NCBI GenBank assembly: GCA_002049455.2
Contig: KV918967.1
Coordinates: 1 to 64,000, forward strand
DNA from: Porphyra umbilicalis
Lineage: Eukaryota; Rhodophyta; Bangiophyceae; Bangiales; Bangiaceae
Direction: 5' to 3'
Length of the DNA: 64,000 nucleotides
How positions within the stretch are numbered: position 1 is the stretch's first letter; every line of letters begins with the position of its first letter. Position numbers and translations under genes: made by a program. Under the pieces are notes generated by a model. The model had not been told where the DNA came from and did no database searches. It worked only from the letters and a program-made list of their open reading frames with translations. This document shows positions 44,316 through 54,709 of this stretch, piece by piece.

Positions 44316-44943
44316 TGGTGCGTGTCCCAAAAATGAAACATCGCGGTTTTTTCTTTTTTTCTCGGCCCACTGGCCTTCTGCAACGGTCCGATAATGTAAT
44401 GTGACCCACTCGGTCCCACTGTGCTTCCAGAACGGCCCCTGACAGTGTTAGTAGAGGCGGCACCTCCTGACGTGTCATGGGGGAAAGTGTCATTCATTGC
44501 AGCTTCGACAGGTGACGATCACGCGCCCCAATCAAATGCACGGATACTACAGCAGACATGTGCTGACAGTTCGTGCACGAAGAAAACGGCACGACCTTAC
44601 CAATAAAAACGTGAAAAAGACCCCCATGTAGCCCCCTGTGAAGAAAACACGATTTGGGACACCCCTCATCGAAGCTCCAGTTAGCCCATGAGCTTTGGCG
44701 TTGCAAACCTGTAACCCCAAGAACCTGAAAAAGACTGGCTCCAAGATCGGGGCTATCTACGAGGTCGACAGAACAGTGCCCACAGGCGGGTACTAAGGAG
44801 TTCTCAGCCAAGCACGCGTCGGGAGAGGCTCTTTCCATGGAGGCCAGTCGAGAATTTTCTCGTACCCCACCCCACCTGCCCCCGTGCAGTGATGTGTCAG
44901 TCGTTCAGAAAACGCGCATGTCTCATTTTTGGGACACGCACCA
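44316..44943 (-). mobile_element. 628-bp TA-flanked transposon, copy A
   Basis: 26-bp terminal inverted repeats (TGGTGCGTGTCCCAAAAATG and onward to GACAT), with TA on both sides. This fits a Tc1/mariner-type target. It lies in inverse orientation to copy B, only 59 bp away. It carries a 114-codon open frame on its own plus strand but nothing like a DDE transposase, so it is probably non-autonomous. Confidence 0.85.
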
Positions 44944-45002
44944 TACCTTCCGTATTTTGCCTTCGAATAGAACATGCGCCCTTTATTATGTCACCCGCAC
45001 TA

Positions 45003-45630
45003 TGGTGCGTGTCCCAAAAATGAGACATGCGCGTTTTCTGAAGGACTGACACATCACTGCACGGGGGCAGGTGGGGTGGGGTACGAGAAAATTCTCGACT
45101 GGCCTCCATGGAAAGAGCCTCTCCCGACGCGTGCTTGGCTGAGAACTCCTTAGTACCCGCCTGTGGGCACTGTTCTGTGGACCTCTCAGATAGCCCCGAT
45201 CGTGGAGCCAGTCTTTTTCAGGTTCTTGGGGTTACATGTTTGCAACGCCAAAGCTCATGTGCTAACTGGAGCTTCGATGAGGGGTGTCCCAAATCGTGTT
45301 TTCTTCACAGGGGGCTACATGGGGGTCTTTTTCACGTTTTTATTGGTAAGGTCGTGCCGTTTTCTTCGTGCACGAACTGTCAGCACATGTCTGCTGTAGT
45401 ATCCGTGCATTTGATTGGGGCGCGTGATCGTCACCTGTCGAAGCTGCAATGAATGACACTTTCCCCCATGACACGTCAGGAGGTGCCGCCTCCGCTAACA
45501 CTGTCAGGGGCCGTTCTGGAAGCACAGTGGGACCGAGTGGGTCACATTACATTATCGGACCGTTGCAGAAGGCCAGTGGGCCGAGAAAAAAAGAAAAAAC
45601 CGCGATGTCTCATTTTTGGGACACGCACCA
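45003..45630 (+). mobile_element. 628-bp TA-flanked transposon, copy B
   Basis: Same length as copy A and almost identical to it by eye. TA occurs at 45001-45002 and 45631-45632. Together A, the 59-bp spacer and B make an inverted repeat of about 1.3 kb, able to form a very long hairpin. Confidence 0.85.
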
Positions 45631-47385
45631 TATCGGACCGTGATGTAGTTATCTAAATTCAGTGTGGTGAATCTCGTTCCTTAGGGCACCGTTACATTGA
45701 CGAGAGCGTGGATCGTGGACCAATAAGCGAATATAGACACGTTGTACGAATAAAAGAGACACGCTTTGTTGGTCCATCATTGCTAGGTTTGCTCTTAAGA
45801 CCGCCTCCAGCGGCTCTTTTGGTGTTTCATGGCACAGGAAGCCACGTGATTGGATCGGTCCAACATTTAGGGCTTTCTATTGGCGGTTGCGGTGGCCGGC
45901 AGTGGGGTTGGAAAACATATCACTGACTGCCTCCACGTCCTCAGTTTTTCCTGCGGAAACGGATGTAGGCCAATCAGCGCATGACAACTACTCAACAGGC
46001 GAGATGCCCTCGAGTCCACTACCAGTGTGAAAGCCGGACTTTGATCTGTCTTCGGCTCTCATGCGGAAGAGATGACATCCAACGAGCCCAGCTCGAAGAG
46101 GAACAAGTTTACTGCTCGAGCCGATGGGGGTCAGATGGGTTCTTTTCATATCATTGTGTTCAACTCAGAGCGCTGATCACGATGATGCCCAAAACAGACG
46201 ATTCACCCAAGACTATCAACAAGAGGACCCAGAGAAATTGGAGTGACTTCGTTGACGGCAGAACTCGTGATGTCCGGCCCTGCTGACCGCTTATCATGGT
46301 TGTATGAAGAACTTCCTTCACCATATAGTTGTTGAGGTCCAGGGTCGGCCCTCGAGGTGCTTGGAAACATAAGGGGCAAAAGGAGAGGTGGCAGGATGGC
46401 GGCACAGGGATCAAGAGCACGGTGCGGGATGATCCGGCACCGGGCGCCTACTTTTTTTCCCTTGAGTACCCATGCCACGGAGACCAGTTCTGTTTGCATC
46501 TCATGGTTAAAAAAAGTCTAGAATAGCAGGGAAACCCCTTTCCTTATGCGCCTAAATGCATGGAATAGACCTTCAGGCGTGGACCATTCACGTCGGCTGC
46601 ACAAACACAGCGTCTTGAATCACGTGGATGGCCGCAGCATCGACCAAACCGCCACCGCTGCGGAGCCAGGAGGCGCGATATCCCCGCACGAGGGGTCGGG
46701 TTTGCAGTCTACGGACGAAGGGGGGGAAGGGGAGGGAAGGGGGCAGGGTGGGGCAAGCCAAAGCCACGAAAAGAAAGGTCACAGAGTTTGTGATGGGGCG
46801 GGATGAGCAACGAACATCGGGCCGAGCCCAGAAGTTGCTGTAGACAACCTAAACAACGGTGACGGACAGCCCGGGCTGTGGCCACTTGGGACCACAAGCC
46901 GGTCTGTGAGAGACCACTATCTGAAGGTTACTGTGTATCGTTGCACAACGCAGCACGCGAGGCCGCCCCCCCATCGCTGCCCCTTCCGCGGGGACGAGAG
47001 AGGGCGATCATAGCGCAGTGCCGCATCGCACCTTCATTCTGTGGAACCGAACCTCAAGGCGTTCAATTGCCGTGCTTTTTGGCAAATACCAAAAACCACG
47101 ACAGGATACCTAGTTTCGATGGCCACCAGAGGCGGGCAACACTCTCCACGCCAGCAGGGATCGAGGAGAAGGAAACACCCCACGAAAGTGGTACAGTTGT
47201 TGTTCTCTTTCTCTCCATTGTCAGCGTAGGTCGGGCGGGTCATTCTTCGGGCGACGCCCCCTTTCCAACCGACAAAGGGCTGAATTGAAGCGACTAGACC
47301 CATCTCCGCCATGCGCAAGTGAGCCCCAGAGCCAACCGCAAAACGGGTACCAAAAATGTCTCAAGTAGAGAGGCGATGGTTCTTT
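45631..47385. other. intergenic, region where 28S rRNA would be expected
   Basis: For a minus-strand rDNA unit, ITS2 and 28S should lie just below 47386. I looked for the conserved 28S start (complement of GCTGAACTTAAGC) and do not see it. Nothing else is supportable here; a CT/GA-rich patch lies near 46700-46760. Confidence 0.45.
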
Positions 47386-47543
47386 GTTCATATACGACAC
47401 TCAAACAGGCATGCTCACAGCAAATGTGCTGCGTGCGCCACTTGCGTTCAAAGATTTGATGATTCAAGAAGTTATGAAATTTGCGTTACGTATCGCAGTT
47501 TGCTGCGTTCTTCATCATCACGAGAACCGAGATATCCACCGTT
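47386..47543 (-). rRNA. 5.8S rRNA
   Basis: The minus strand starts AACGGTGGATATCTCGGTTC and contains GATGAAGAACGCAGC, CTGCGATACGTAA, GAATCATCAAATCTTTGAAC and GCCTGTTTGAGTG, the standard 5.8S landmarks in order over about 158 nt. The 3' end is approximate. The family consensus has ATCGAATC where this copy has ATCAAATC. A transposon copy (47545-48171) abuts its first base. This rRNA pairs with 28S in the large subunit, but no 28S gene is visible next to it. Confidence 0.9.
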
Positions 47544-47544
47544 A

Positions 47545-48171
47545 TGATGCGTGTCCCAAAAATGAGACATGCGCGTTTTCTGAACGACTGACACATCACT
47601 GCACGGGGGCAGGCGGCGTGGGGTACGAGAAAATTCTCGACTGGCCCCCATGGAAAGAGCCTCTCCTGACGCGTGCTTGGCTCACAACTTCTTAATAACC
47701 GCCTGTGGGCCCTGTTCTGTCGACCTCGTAGATAGCCCCGATCTTGGAGCCAGTCTTTTTCAGGTCCTTGGGGTTACAGGTTTGCAACGCCAAAGCTCAT
47801 GGGCTAACTGGAGCTTCGATGAGGGGTGTCCCAAATCGTGTTTTCCTCACAGAGACCTACATGGGGATATTTTTTACGTTTTTATTAGTAAGGTGGTGCC
47901 CTTTTTCTCGTGCACAAATTGTCAGCACATGCCTGTTCTAGTATCTGTGCATTGGTTGGGGCGCGTGATCGTCACCTGTCGAAGTTGCAATGAATGACAC
48001 TTTGCCCCATGACACGTCAGGTTGTGCCGCCTCTGCTAACACTGTCAGGGGCTGTTCTGGAAGCACAGTGGAACGGAGTCGGTCACATTACATTATCGGA
48101 CCGTTGCAGAAGGCCAGTGGGCCGAGAAAAAAAGAAAAAACCGCGATGTCTCAATTTTGGGACACGCACCA
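47545..48171 (+). mobile_element. 628-bp-family transposon, copy C, inserted at the ITS1/5.8S junction
   Basis: 627 bp, same ends and internal landmarks as copies A and B. TA occurs at 47543-47544 and 48172-48173. The TA target includes the first base of the 5.8S sequence, so the insertion splits ITS1 from 5.8S. Confidence 0.85.
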
Positions 48172-48455
48172 TAAGAGTTGTATATGGTTATTATATCTAC
48201 TGGATCTTACCAGCTGTAGTAGAGTCGAAACCGTGGGCTGGCAGCACCCCCTGCTTCTACTGGGACAACGGCGAAACCCAGGACGTTCGTCCTTTTCGCG
48301 CCGCAGGGAGCAGTGGCAAGCAAAGTTGCCGACGACGCCAACTGCGCAGCAAGGTCAACGTTTTTTTTTTAGAAAGCAATGTATATGGGGTGTTATTTCA
48401 GAAATAGAGGTGTCTCAACCGTTTCGCGTGCGTGTGTGTTTTCAACACTTTGTGA
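48172..48455 (-). other. ITS1 remainder
   Basis: The sequence between copy C and the 3' end of 18S. It has no coding frame or conserved motif, as expected for an internal transcribed spacer. Confidence 0.6.
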
Positions 48456-49256
48456 ATGATCCTTCCGCAGGTTCGCCTGGTTCAAGTGAAATAAAACCCA
48501 ATAAGTGGATTAGGAGATGTATGTCTGGACCTCGACATTGAACGTCCGTGCATCTCTACTTTTATTATCGACATCAAGCGCGCATGCCGGCAGTATGGGG
48601 CAGGCGCCCCAAGTCAGCAAAGTTTGGGCGCTGTGGGGCATTCAATCGAGCTGAAACCCAATAGTTGGATTGGGAGGTGTATCTCCGGAGGGCGAAGTTG
48701 GATCCAGTACGGGTCTCGCATGCCTGATGTGCTATGGAAGTATATGAGGATGAAGCAGTCTTGGTTTGTTTCCAACGTGTGGGCCAGCGTGGAAAGAGTG
48801 ATGGATATTTCATGCTACATGACCCCGTGTCACATACTTCTTAATGGTAAGATTGAGCTTGGGGTACGGCGACGTGCATAACTTTTGCACAAGGTGTCGG
48901 AAGGGTCCGAAAATCTACACACAAGGACGTCAAGGTGAAACTCGTTAAATGCATCAGTGTAGCGCGCGTCCGGCCCAGAACATTTAAGGGCACCACAGAC
49001 CTGTTACTGCCTCAAACTTCCATACGCTAGACGCGTATAGTCCCTCTAAGAAGGTAGCTACGCAGTACGAGCATGCGTACACCTATTGATCAGGGTAAGG
49101 TCTCGTTCGTTAACGGAACTAACCAGACAAATCACTCCACCAACTAAGAACGGCCATGCACCACAAACCAAAACATCCAGAAAGAGCTTTCAGTCTGTCA
49201 ATCATTATTCTGTCCGGACCTGGTAAGTTGTCCCGTGCTGATTCAAATTAAGCCGC

Positions 49257-49296
<40 letters not shown>

Positions 49297-50898
49297 CTTC
49301 CAACACGATCATTCAACTCAACCCCAGCCAATCCTCAGTTTGCATAGTTTATGGTTAAGACTACGACGGTATCTGATCGTCTTCGATCCCCTAACTTTTG
49401 TTCTGGATCAATGAGAACATCCTTGGCAGATGCTTTCGCAGTTGTTTGTATTCCATCAATCCAAGAACTTCACCTCTGACAGTGAAATACGAATGCCCCC
49501 GACTGTCCCTATTTGTCATTACTGGTTCTCCAAAAACCAACAAAATAGAGATCAAGTCCTATTCTATTATTCCATGCTCACGTATTCATAGCAAACGCCT
49601 GCTTTGAACACCCTAATTTCTTCACAGTATACGTCCGGCCGGCGGATGAGCACAGACAATCAAGTCCCGCACAACGCGTCCCAGAAAAAGAAGACACCCT
49701 CACAGAAACAGCAAAAACCGGCCCTGTGAGCGTGCTTCGAAATCCGACTGCGAGCGTTTTAACTTCAACAACTTTATCGCACGCTATTGGAGCTGGACTT
49801 ACCGCGGCTGCTGGCCATTTCTACCGAGCGACGCATGGTACGTCGCCCTCAACAGTCCGCAGGGGCAAGCTCACCCCCTATTCCTGTGGACCGGATTACC
49901 CTCTGGATTGGACTGTCCCTTATGCTTTCGCCCGCTCCATTACAATCTCTGAAGGTTCGCCTTCACGTGATACAGGAGGGTCACAAAAATGACTCCAGTC
50001 CTAGCGTCTTGGTCCACCTGGCATTACGTGCTTGCGCTTCCCGGCAGATTAACCCAACCCTGGCGGTTTTGCCATCCGTGCACCATAACGCACACTGCTC
50101 AATCCTGAAAGATTGCTCGTTCTCACCTCTCGGCCGACCACGGTAGCCAGAGCCTACACGAAAAACACGCATAGTGCCTTTCGTGAGGTCGTTCCCGACA
50201 ATTGCGAAGTGTATGATGGGAGCTCAATGGCCCATCTTTTGCAGTTAGTCCCGCCGGAGACCGATACGACGACATCTGGCGTGAACTTTTATGTTGAGGG
50301 CTGTGAGCAGCAAAGATGTGGAACTCGCATGCGTTCACCAGACTTGCCCTCCAATGGATCCTCGATAAGGGATTTAAGTTCTTCTCATGTCAATTGGAGG
50401 ACCAAATAGGCCCCCTATTGTTATTTTTTGTCAGTACCTCCCCGTGTTCGGATTGGGTAATTTGCGCGCCGGCTGCCTTCCTTGGATGTGATAGAGGTTT
50501 CTCAGGCTCCCTCTTCGGAATCGAGCCCTAATTCCCCGTCACCCGTTGACACCGTGGTAGACCACTACTCTACGATCGAAAGTTGATAGGGCAGAAATTT
50601 GAATAAATCGTCGCCGGCTCTAGGCCGTGCGATCCGAAAGTTTTTATGAATCATCACAGTACACCTACAAGCGTTGGTTTTCATATCTAATAAGTACCAC
50701 CCTTCGTGAGTCGGGCGTGTGGGCATGTATTAGCTCTAGAATTACTACGGTTATCCAAGTAGTAATTTACGTTCAAAGAAACTGTAACTGGTTTAATGAG
50801 CCATTCGCAGTTTCACGTGTATAAAAGTGCTTATACTTAGACATGCATGGCTTAGTCTTTGAGACAAGCAAATAAGTACTGGCAGGATCAACCAGGTA
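48456..50898 (-). rRNA. 18S rRNA, diverged, intron-bearing, 3' minor domain replaced
   Basis: The 5' end (CTGGTTGATCCTGCCAGTAC) is normal at 50898. Further landmarks on the minus strand are GCCAGCAGCCGCGG, GATCAGATACCGTCGTAGTC, GCATGGCCGTTCTTAGTTGG and the last 19 nt, CTGCGGAAGGATCATT (48456-48474). Between 48475 and about 48950 the expected 3' sequence, including the GTCGTAACAAGG block, is absent and unrelated DNA is present. Several otherwise invariant sites differ, such as GGTAAGTCCAGCTCC for GGTAATTCCAGCTCC. The segment after the 900 region is shortened (near 49300-49340). With no 28S attached, this is most likely a decayed or orphan copy rather than the working gene. Confidence 0.85.
49816..50336 (-). 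mobile_element. group I intron at S516 of 18S rRNA
   Basis: 521 bp inserted exactly between CTGGT and GCCAGCAGCCGCGG. The upstream exon ends in U, and the intron ends in G on the transcribed strand, both group I rules. S516 is one of two classic 18S intron sites in Bangiales. I could not delineate the P-helices by eye. No homing-endonuclease frame of useful length is seen. The other classic site (S1506) cannot be judged because that part of 18S is missing. Confidence 0.85.
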
Positions 50899-52993
50899 GC
50901 TCAAAACTTGAGATTTCTTCCCCACTTCTGCACAACGCACCCCTGACGTGCTAGCTGTGCCATTTGGGCGACAGGCCAGTGGCACGGAGAGGGACGTACC
51001 CAGTCGCGGGAAAGATTCACAGCACCGAAGGGGCCCTTGCGGGAATACCCCGACAGGTGTTTCGTTCCGAGACAATTTCAAAGCACCAGCGATAGCGCCC
51101 ACACGCCCTGTGCGAACGCTACCGCAGTCCGAAAAGGGAATCCTCATAGACAGGTTGCGACAGCCCTTGAAGAAGAATAATTTAGAGGCTCTTCCGCGTC
51201 AAGAACAATCCTGGAATGGGCCAGATTTCCAGCGCACAAAAGCTGTACAGGTTGGTCGGTGCCAAATCGTAGGCCCTATCTTCAACACACGCAGAGCATT
51301 GTGAACTTTTCGTGCGGTTCCACGACTGTCTCGAACCCCGACGGACTCCAACTGTTTCTTCATCAAGGTCTCGACGTTCCCGTCTAATCACACGCCCTTC
51401 ATATTCTCATACTCTGTATTGATTAATTTCCCTGGTCAATGACCAGTCGCACAACCCAGGAAAGCTCTCTAGAGGATCAAATCCATACCGACTAGCGCCA
51501 ATGCGATGCATCGATGGAAGTAAAGCAGGACGAGCATAGAGATGGTATCAGGTACGTGGGACCAGGTTGCCTGTGATGTGAGCCGATGTGCCACAAGTTC
51601 GCGAGAACGAGGCCGCATCCGCACCTACGAGTCGTTCGACAGACAAGATGGCAAACAGAGCTGCTATCTCAAGCGTTGTTTTTAGAGACTTTGGATAATG
51701 TACCCACTTAAGAATCCCATTACTGCCCTGCGAAGTGGACGGAGCCGGCCGTCAAGTCAACGCAGCACAATGCGACATTGTCACACAAAATCCCAAGCGG
51801 GAGATCCCGATTCGGAGCGGGCAAAGTTTACGTAGTCACGCAGGACCCCGCCAACTCCCTCGCGAAACTCTGACAAACGCCGATTGTACGATCCCCATTT
51901 GCAGGGGGGGACGGACGACTAGTTTCCTGTTTCGCATTGAACTTGACTACAATGGAGATTGACCAGGTCTAAACAATCCATGCTCTCAACTACGATTCCC
52001 GTTGCTCGTAGGCACTTGCATGTTTTCCAAGAGTCTGAATCACCGTTTGAAACAGAATAAACCGGTTTCACTACGACGCATGAGCGTCAGAGCGATCGGC
52101 AAGCAACGACACACGTCTGCAAAAGGCAAAGAGTTGAGGCAAAGGCCTGCATAACTGATCCGTTTAGCCTCCGCCGGAGCATCACAGGGGTTCTCGTGGC
52201 GTTTTTTGTGAGGGGTAGTCTGCGCATCTTCAACTCCTTTGGGCTCGTTCTTCGTACACCTTTTCCCAACTTGGAGTGGAATCGACACCTTTGAGGGAGG
52301 GACGGGTTCAAAATCCTCTGGCAGAATATATGCCGTTGTCTTCTATGGGTCACCGACACGCCGAAATCGCTTTGCGCAACAGGAATAGATTCCCAGCGCG
52401 TCTGTCGATTTCGACGAAGAACGTCTTCCGCGGCGGACATCGCCGCGGAAGCGTCCTTACGTTAAGGAGCAGGACCGCCCTGCAATGGTATTTTCCCGAC
52501 CATTCTGACTTAACGGGCCGGTGGGGACCAAAGATCTCTAAGGAGCAGCAAGTGGTGAACTCGAAAAAGGTGGTAAAAGTGCGCCCTTCCGCAAAAACAC
52601 CATCAGCGGCCCCGTAAACAGATCTTCCACGTCACTTCCAAATGAACCCGCGCAGACCTTCGCGATACGCACCCGAAAGATGCCTGGGACGGCCCGGGAG
52701 GGCTTCGGACTGAGACGAGATTCGCGGTGAAAAAGTGTTGCCTGCATGATTCTGACCTCTCCCTGGGGAACGGTCTGCCATGACAGGAAATTATGGCCGA
52801 AACGTTCTCTAGGCAAGGAACAATATCATGGAGGAAAGGTGTTTCTGTCACGATTCTGACTTGGCGGATGGTGCTGCGACCAAGTCCTCAATGTGCCCCA
52901 GATGGGTCATTTGCAAGGGGTGGTCAAACTGCACGCATCCTCCAAAAGCGGCGTGCGCGCCCCCAGAGGGGGGGGGCTCGTTTCGCCTGCTCT
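50899..52993 (-). other. probable 5' external transcribed spacer / IGS
   Basis: Lies upstream of the 18S 5' end. It has balanced composition, no supported gene, and a recurring ATTCTGAC word (about 52503, 52748 and 52853). Confidence 0.4.
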
Positions 52994-53473
52994 TCACGAC
53001 CCTGCCCAGTTGATGGCAAAACGGACGCAGCGGCGAATACGCCGCCGGTCGGCATCGGAAAAGCCGAGCGCATCGTGGCGGTACACGTTGTTCAAAGCGA
53101 TGGTTCCCCGAGGTACCAACTCAGCGCGGTCCCCACCCTGGTCTAACCCCCCACGCGCGAACATGAGTATGATGCCGGGACGCTCATCCCCGCCGGTTGT
53201 AAAATCAACAACACCTGCCACCATACCGTCACAAGGACCTGGGCTTGGCTCTCTTCGAGCCATAGCAGATGCAGCAGCCCGCGTAGCGGAGAGTCGGGGA
53301 GGAGGAGGACGGGCTGACCCCACGCGCACAGCCGCATGTGGCGGAGGGGGAGGAAGCATCGGTCCCGGACGCGCCGCTGATGGCGGAGAAGGAAGAGGCT
53401 GATTAGGTTCAGAGTGCACCCTCTCATGACATGGGGGTGGTGGGGAGGGGAAGAGAGAGGCGGCCGCTCCCAT
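52994..53473 (-). CDS. hypothetical protein, 159 aa
   Basis: ATG at 53473 (MGAAASLFPSPPPP). The first half is Pro/Ser/Ala-rich. The second half is a more globular-looking segment (GDERPGIILMFARGGLDQGG, LVPRGTIALNNVYRHDALGF) ending RRIRRCVRFAINWAGS. The composition is more protein-like than the other frames nearby. It lies between rDNA spacer and the transposase and could belong to the same transposon. No family is recognised. Confidence 0.3.
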   Translation of the reverse strand: MGAAASLFPSPPPPCHERVHSEPNQPLPSPPSAARPGPMLPPPPPHAAVRVGSARPPPPRLSATRAAASAMARREPSPGPCDGMVAGVVDFTTGGDERPGIILMFARGGLDQGGDRAELVPRGTIALNNVYRHDALGFSDADRRRIRRCVRFAINWAGS

Positions 53474-54709
53474 GGCGGCCAAAAGACCTGGCAAACCACA
53501 ACGGAGAGAAAAACCAAAAAAAGGAAAAAAGAGGAACATGGGAACCGAAACTGGCCGGCTGCCAGGCCAGCGAAAAAAGGTCAATATAATTCTGTCAGAA
53601 AAACAGCTCGTGGATCGGAATAGGGCCGTAGAAGTAGCGTGAGAGAGAACAAGCACAGCCGTGTCACACTAGCTCACGCTTGGAAGAGCCGCACAACAAC
53701 TCACCATCCACGTTGCCTGTCCCATCTGTGCGACCAAGTGAAGCAGCATGGGGACGTCGCCCTCGTGTCGACGCACGTGTAGGCATGGTGAAGGATCAAC
53801 CACAGACGGCGACTGCACAGCAGAGATCATCTGACGAAGAAGAACAACAGGGTGGCGTGGTGGATCCGACGGTCAGCACGCAGCCGTCGTCGGCGCAAGC
53901 CACGACGTCACTCTTGCCACACCGTCGTATCCCTCCAGCATCAAGTCGAAAAACTTAGAAGCATAAGTGGAACTGAATACCCTGCATGTGATACTGTTTC
54001 AAAGCCCTTCCCTGTGCGTAAGCCAATGAAAGTGAAGATCCGAGGCAACGCATCAAAGAAAAGCGGAGATAATAGACGTGCAACCAGTCTATTGTCCAAG
54101 TACTCCTGTGCTTTGGGGCCAGTCCAGCCTGGCAAGACCGCCGTGATCGCGACTGCCAGGAATCCTCGCCACGCCAGCGATCACGCCAAGTCACCACCAT
54201 GTCCCACTAGCCCTGGGCTGGGACACCTATGTTCAAGCAGATTGACCTCTCATAGTGCTACCCTGTCCCCTATGGGCTGCTGCGCTTCTTTGCTGGCGCT
54301 CTAACGAACCACTCCCCCCCCCTGCCAGCTCATCTGTCTCTTTCGACCGACGGCATCCTGCCCGCTTTGATCATATTCTCTTCCAGCTAGTGCCCCATCC
54401 CAGCGCGTGTACACGGTTCAATAGGCATCCTGCCTGGCCGCCAGCAGTATGCGCTTCTGGTGGAGAAGAGAACAAAGGAAACAAGCAGGTTTTACTGCTC
54501 GTGACTGAAACGGTCCCTACAAAACAAGACTACGTGCTTGGAGCGCACGTACAAAGTGCCCACAACCGCATCGATAGCCAAAACGTCTACCTACCGCAGC
54601 CGTCCTCCCAGAGATGTAGAACAGTCCTTGTCTCTGCGCTTCTCAGGCAGGCCATAGGTACCTCGGCGATCAGCCGAGGAAGCGACACACTCAATCAGTG
54701 CGAAGGCCA
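53474..54709. other. region downstream of the transposase
   Basis: Presumably the 3' part of the CACTA/Plavaka-type element plus flanking DNA. A CACTAG word occurs at 53669, but I could not find a matching inverted partner beyond 57301, so the element ends are not set. Confidence 0.35.

Noticed and set aside
48475-48950. S1506 group I intron
   Set aside because: The 18S sequence that should flank the site (the GTCGTAACAAGG block) is absent, so an intron at S1506 cannot be claimed.
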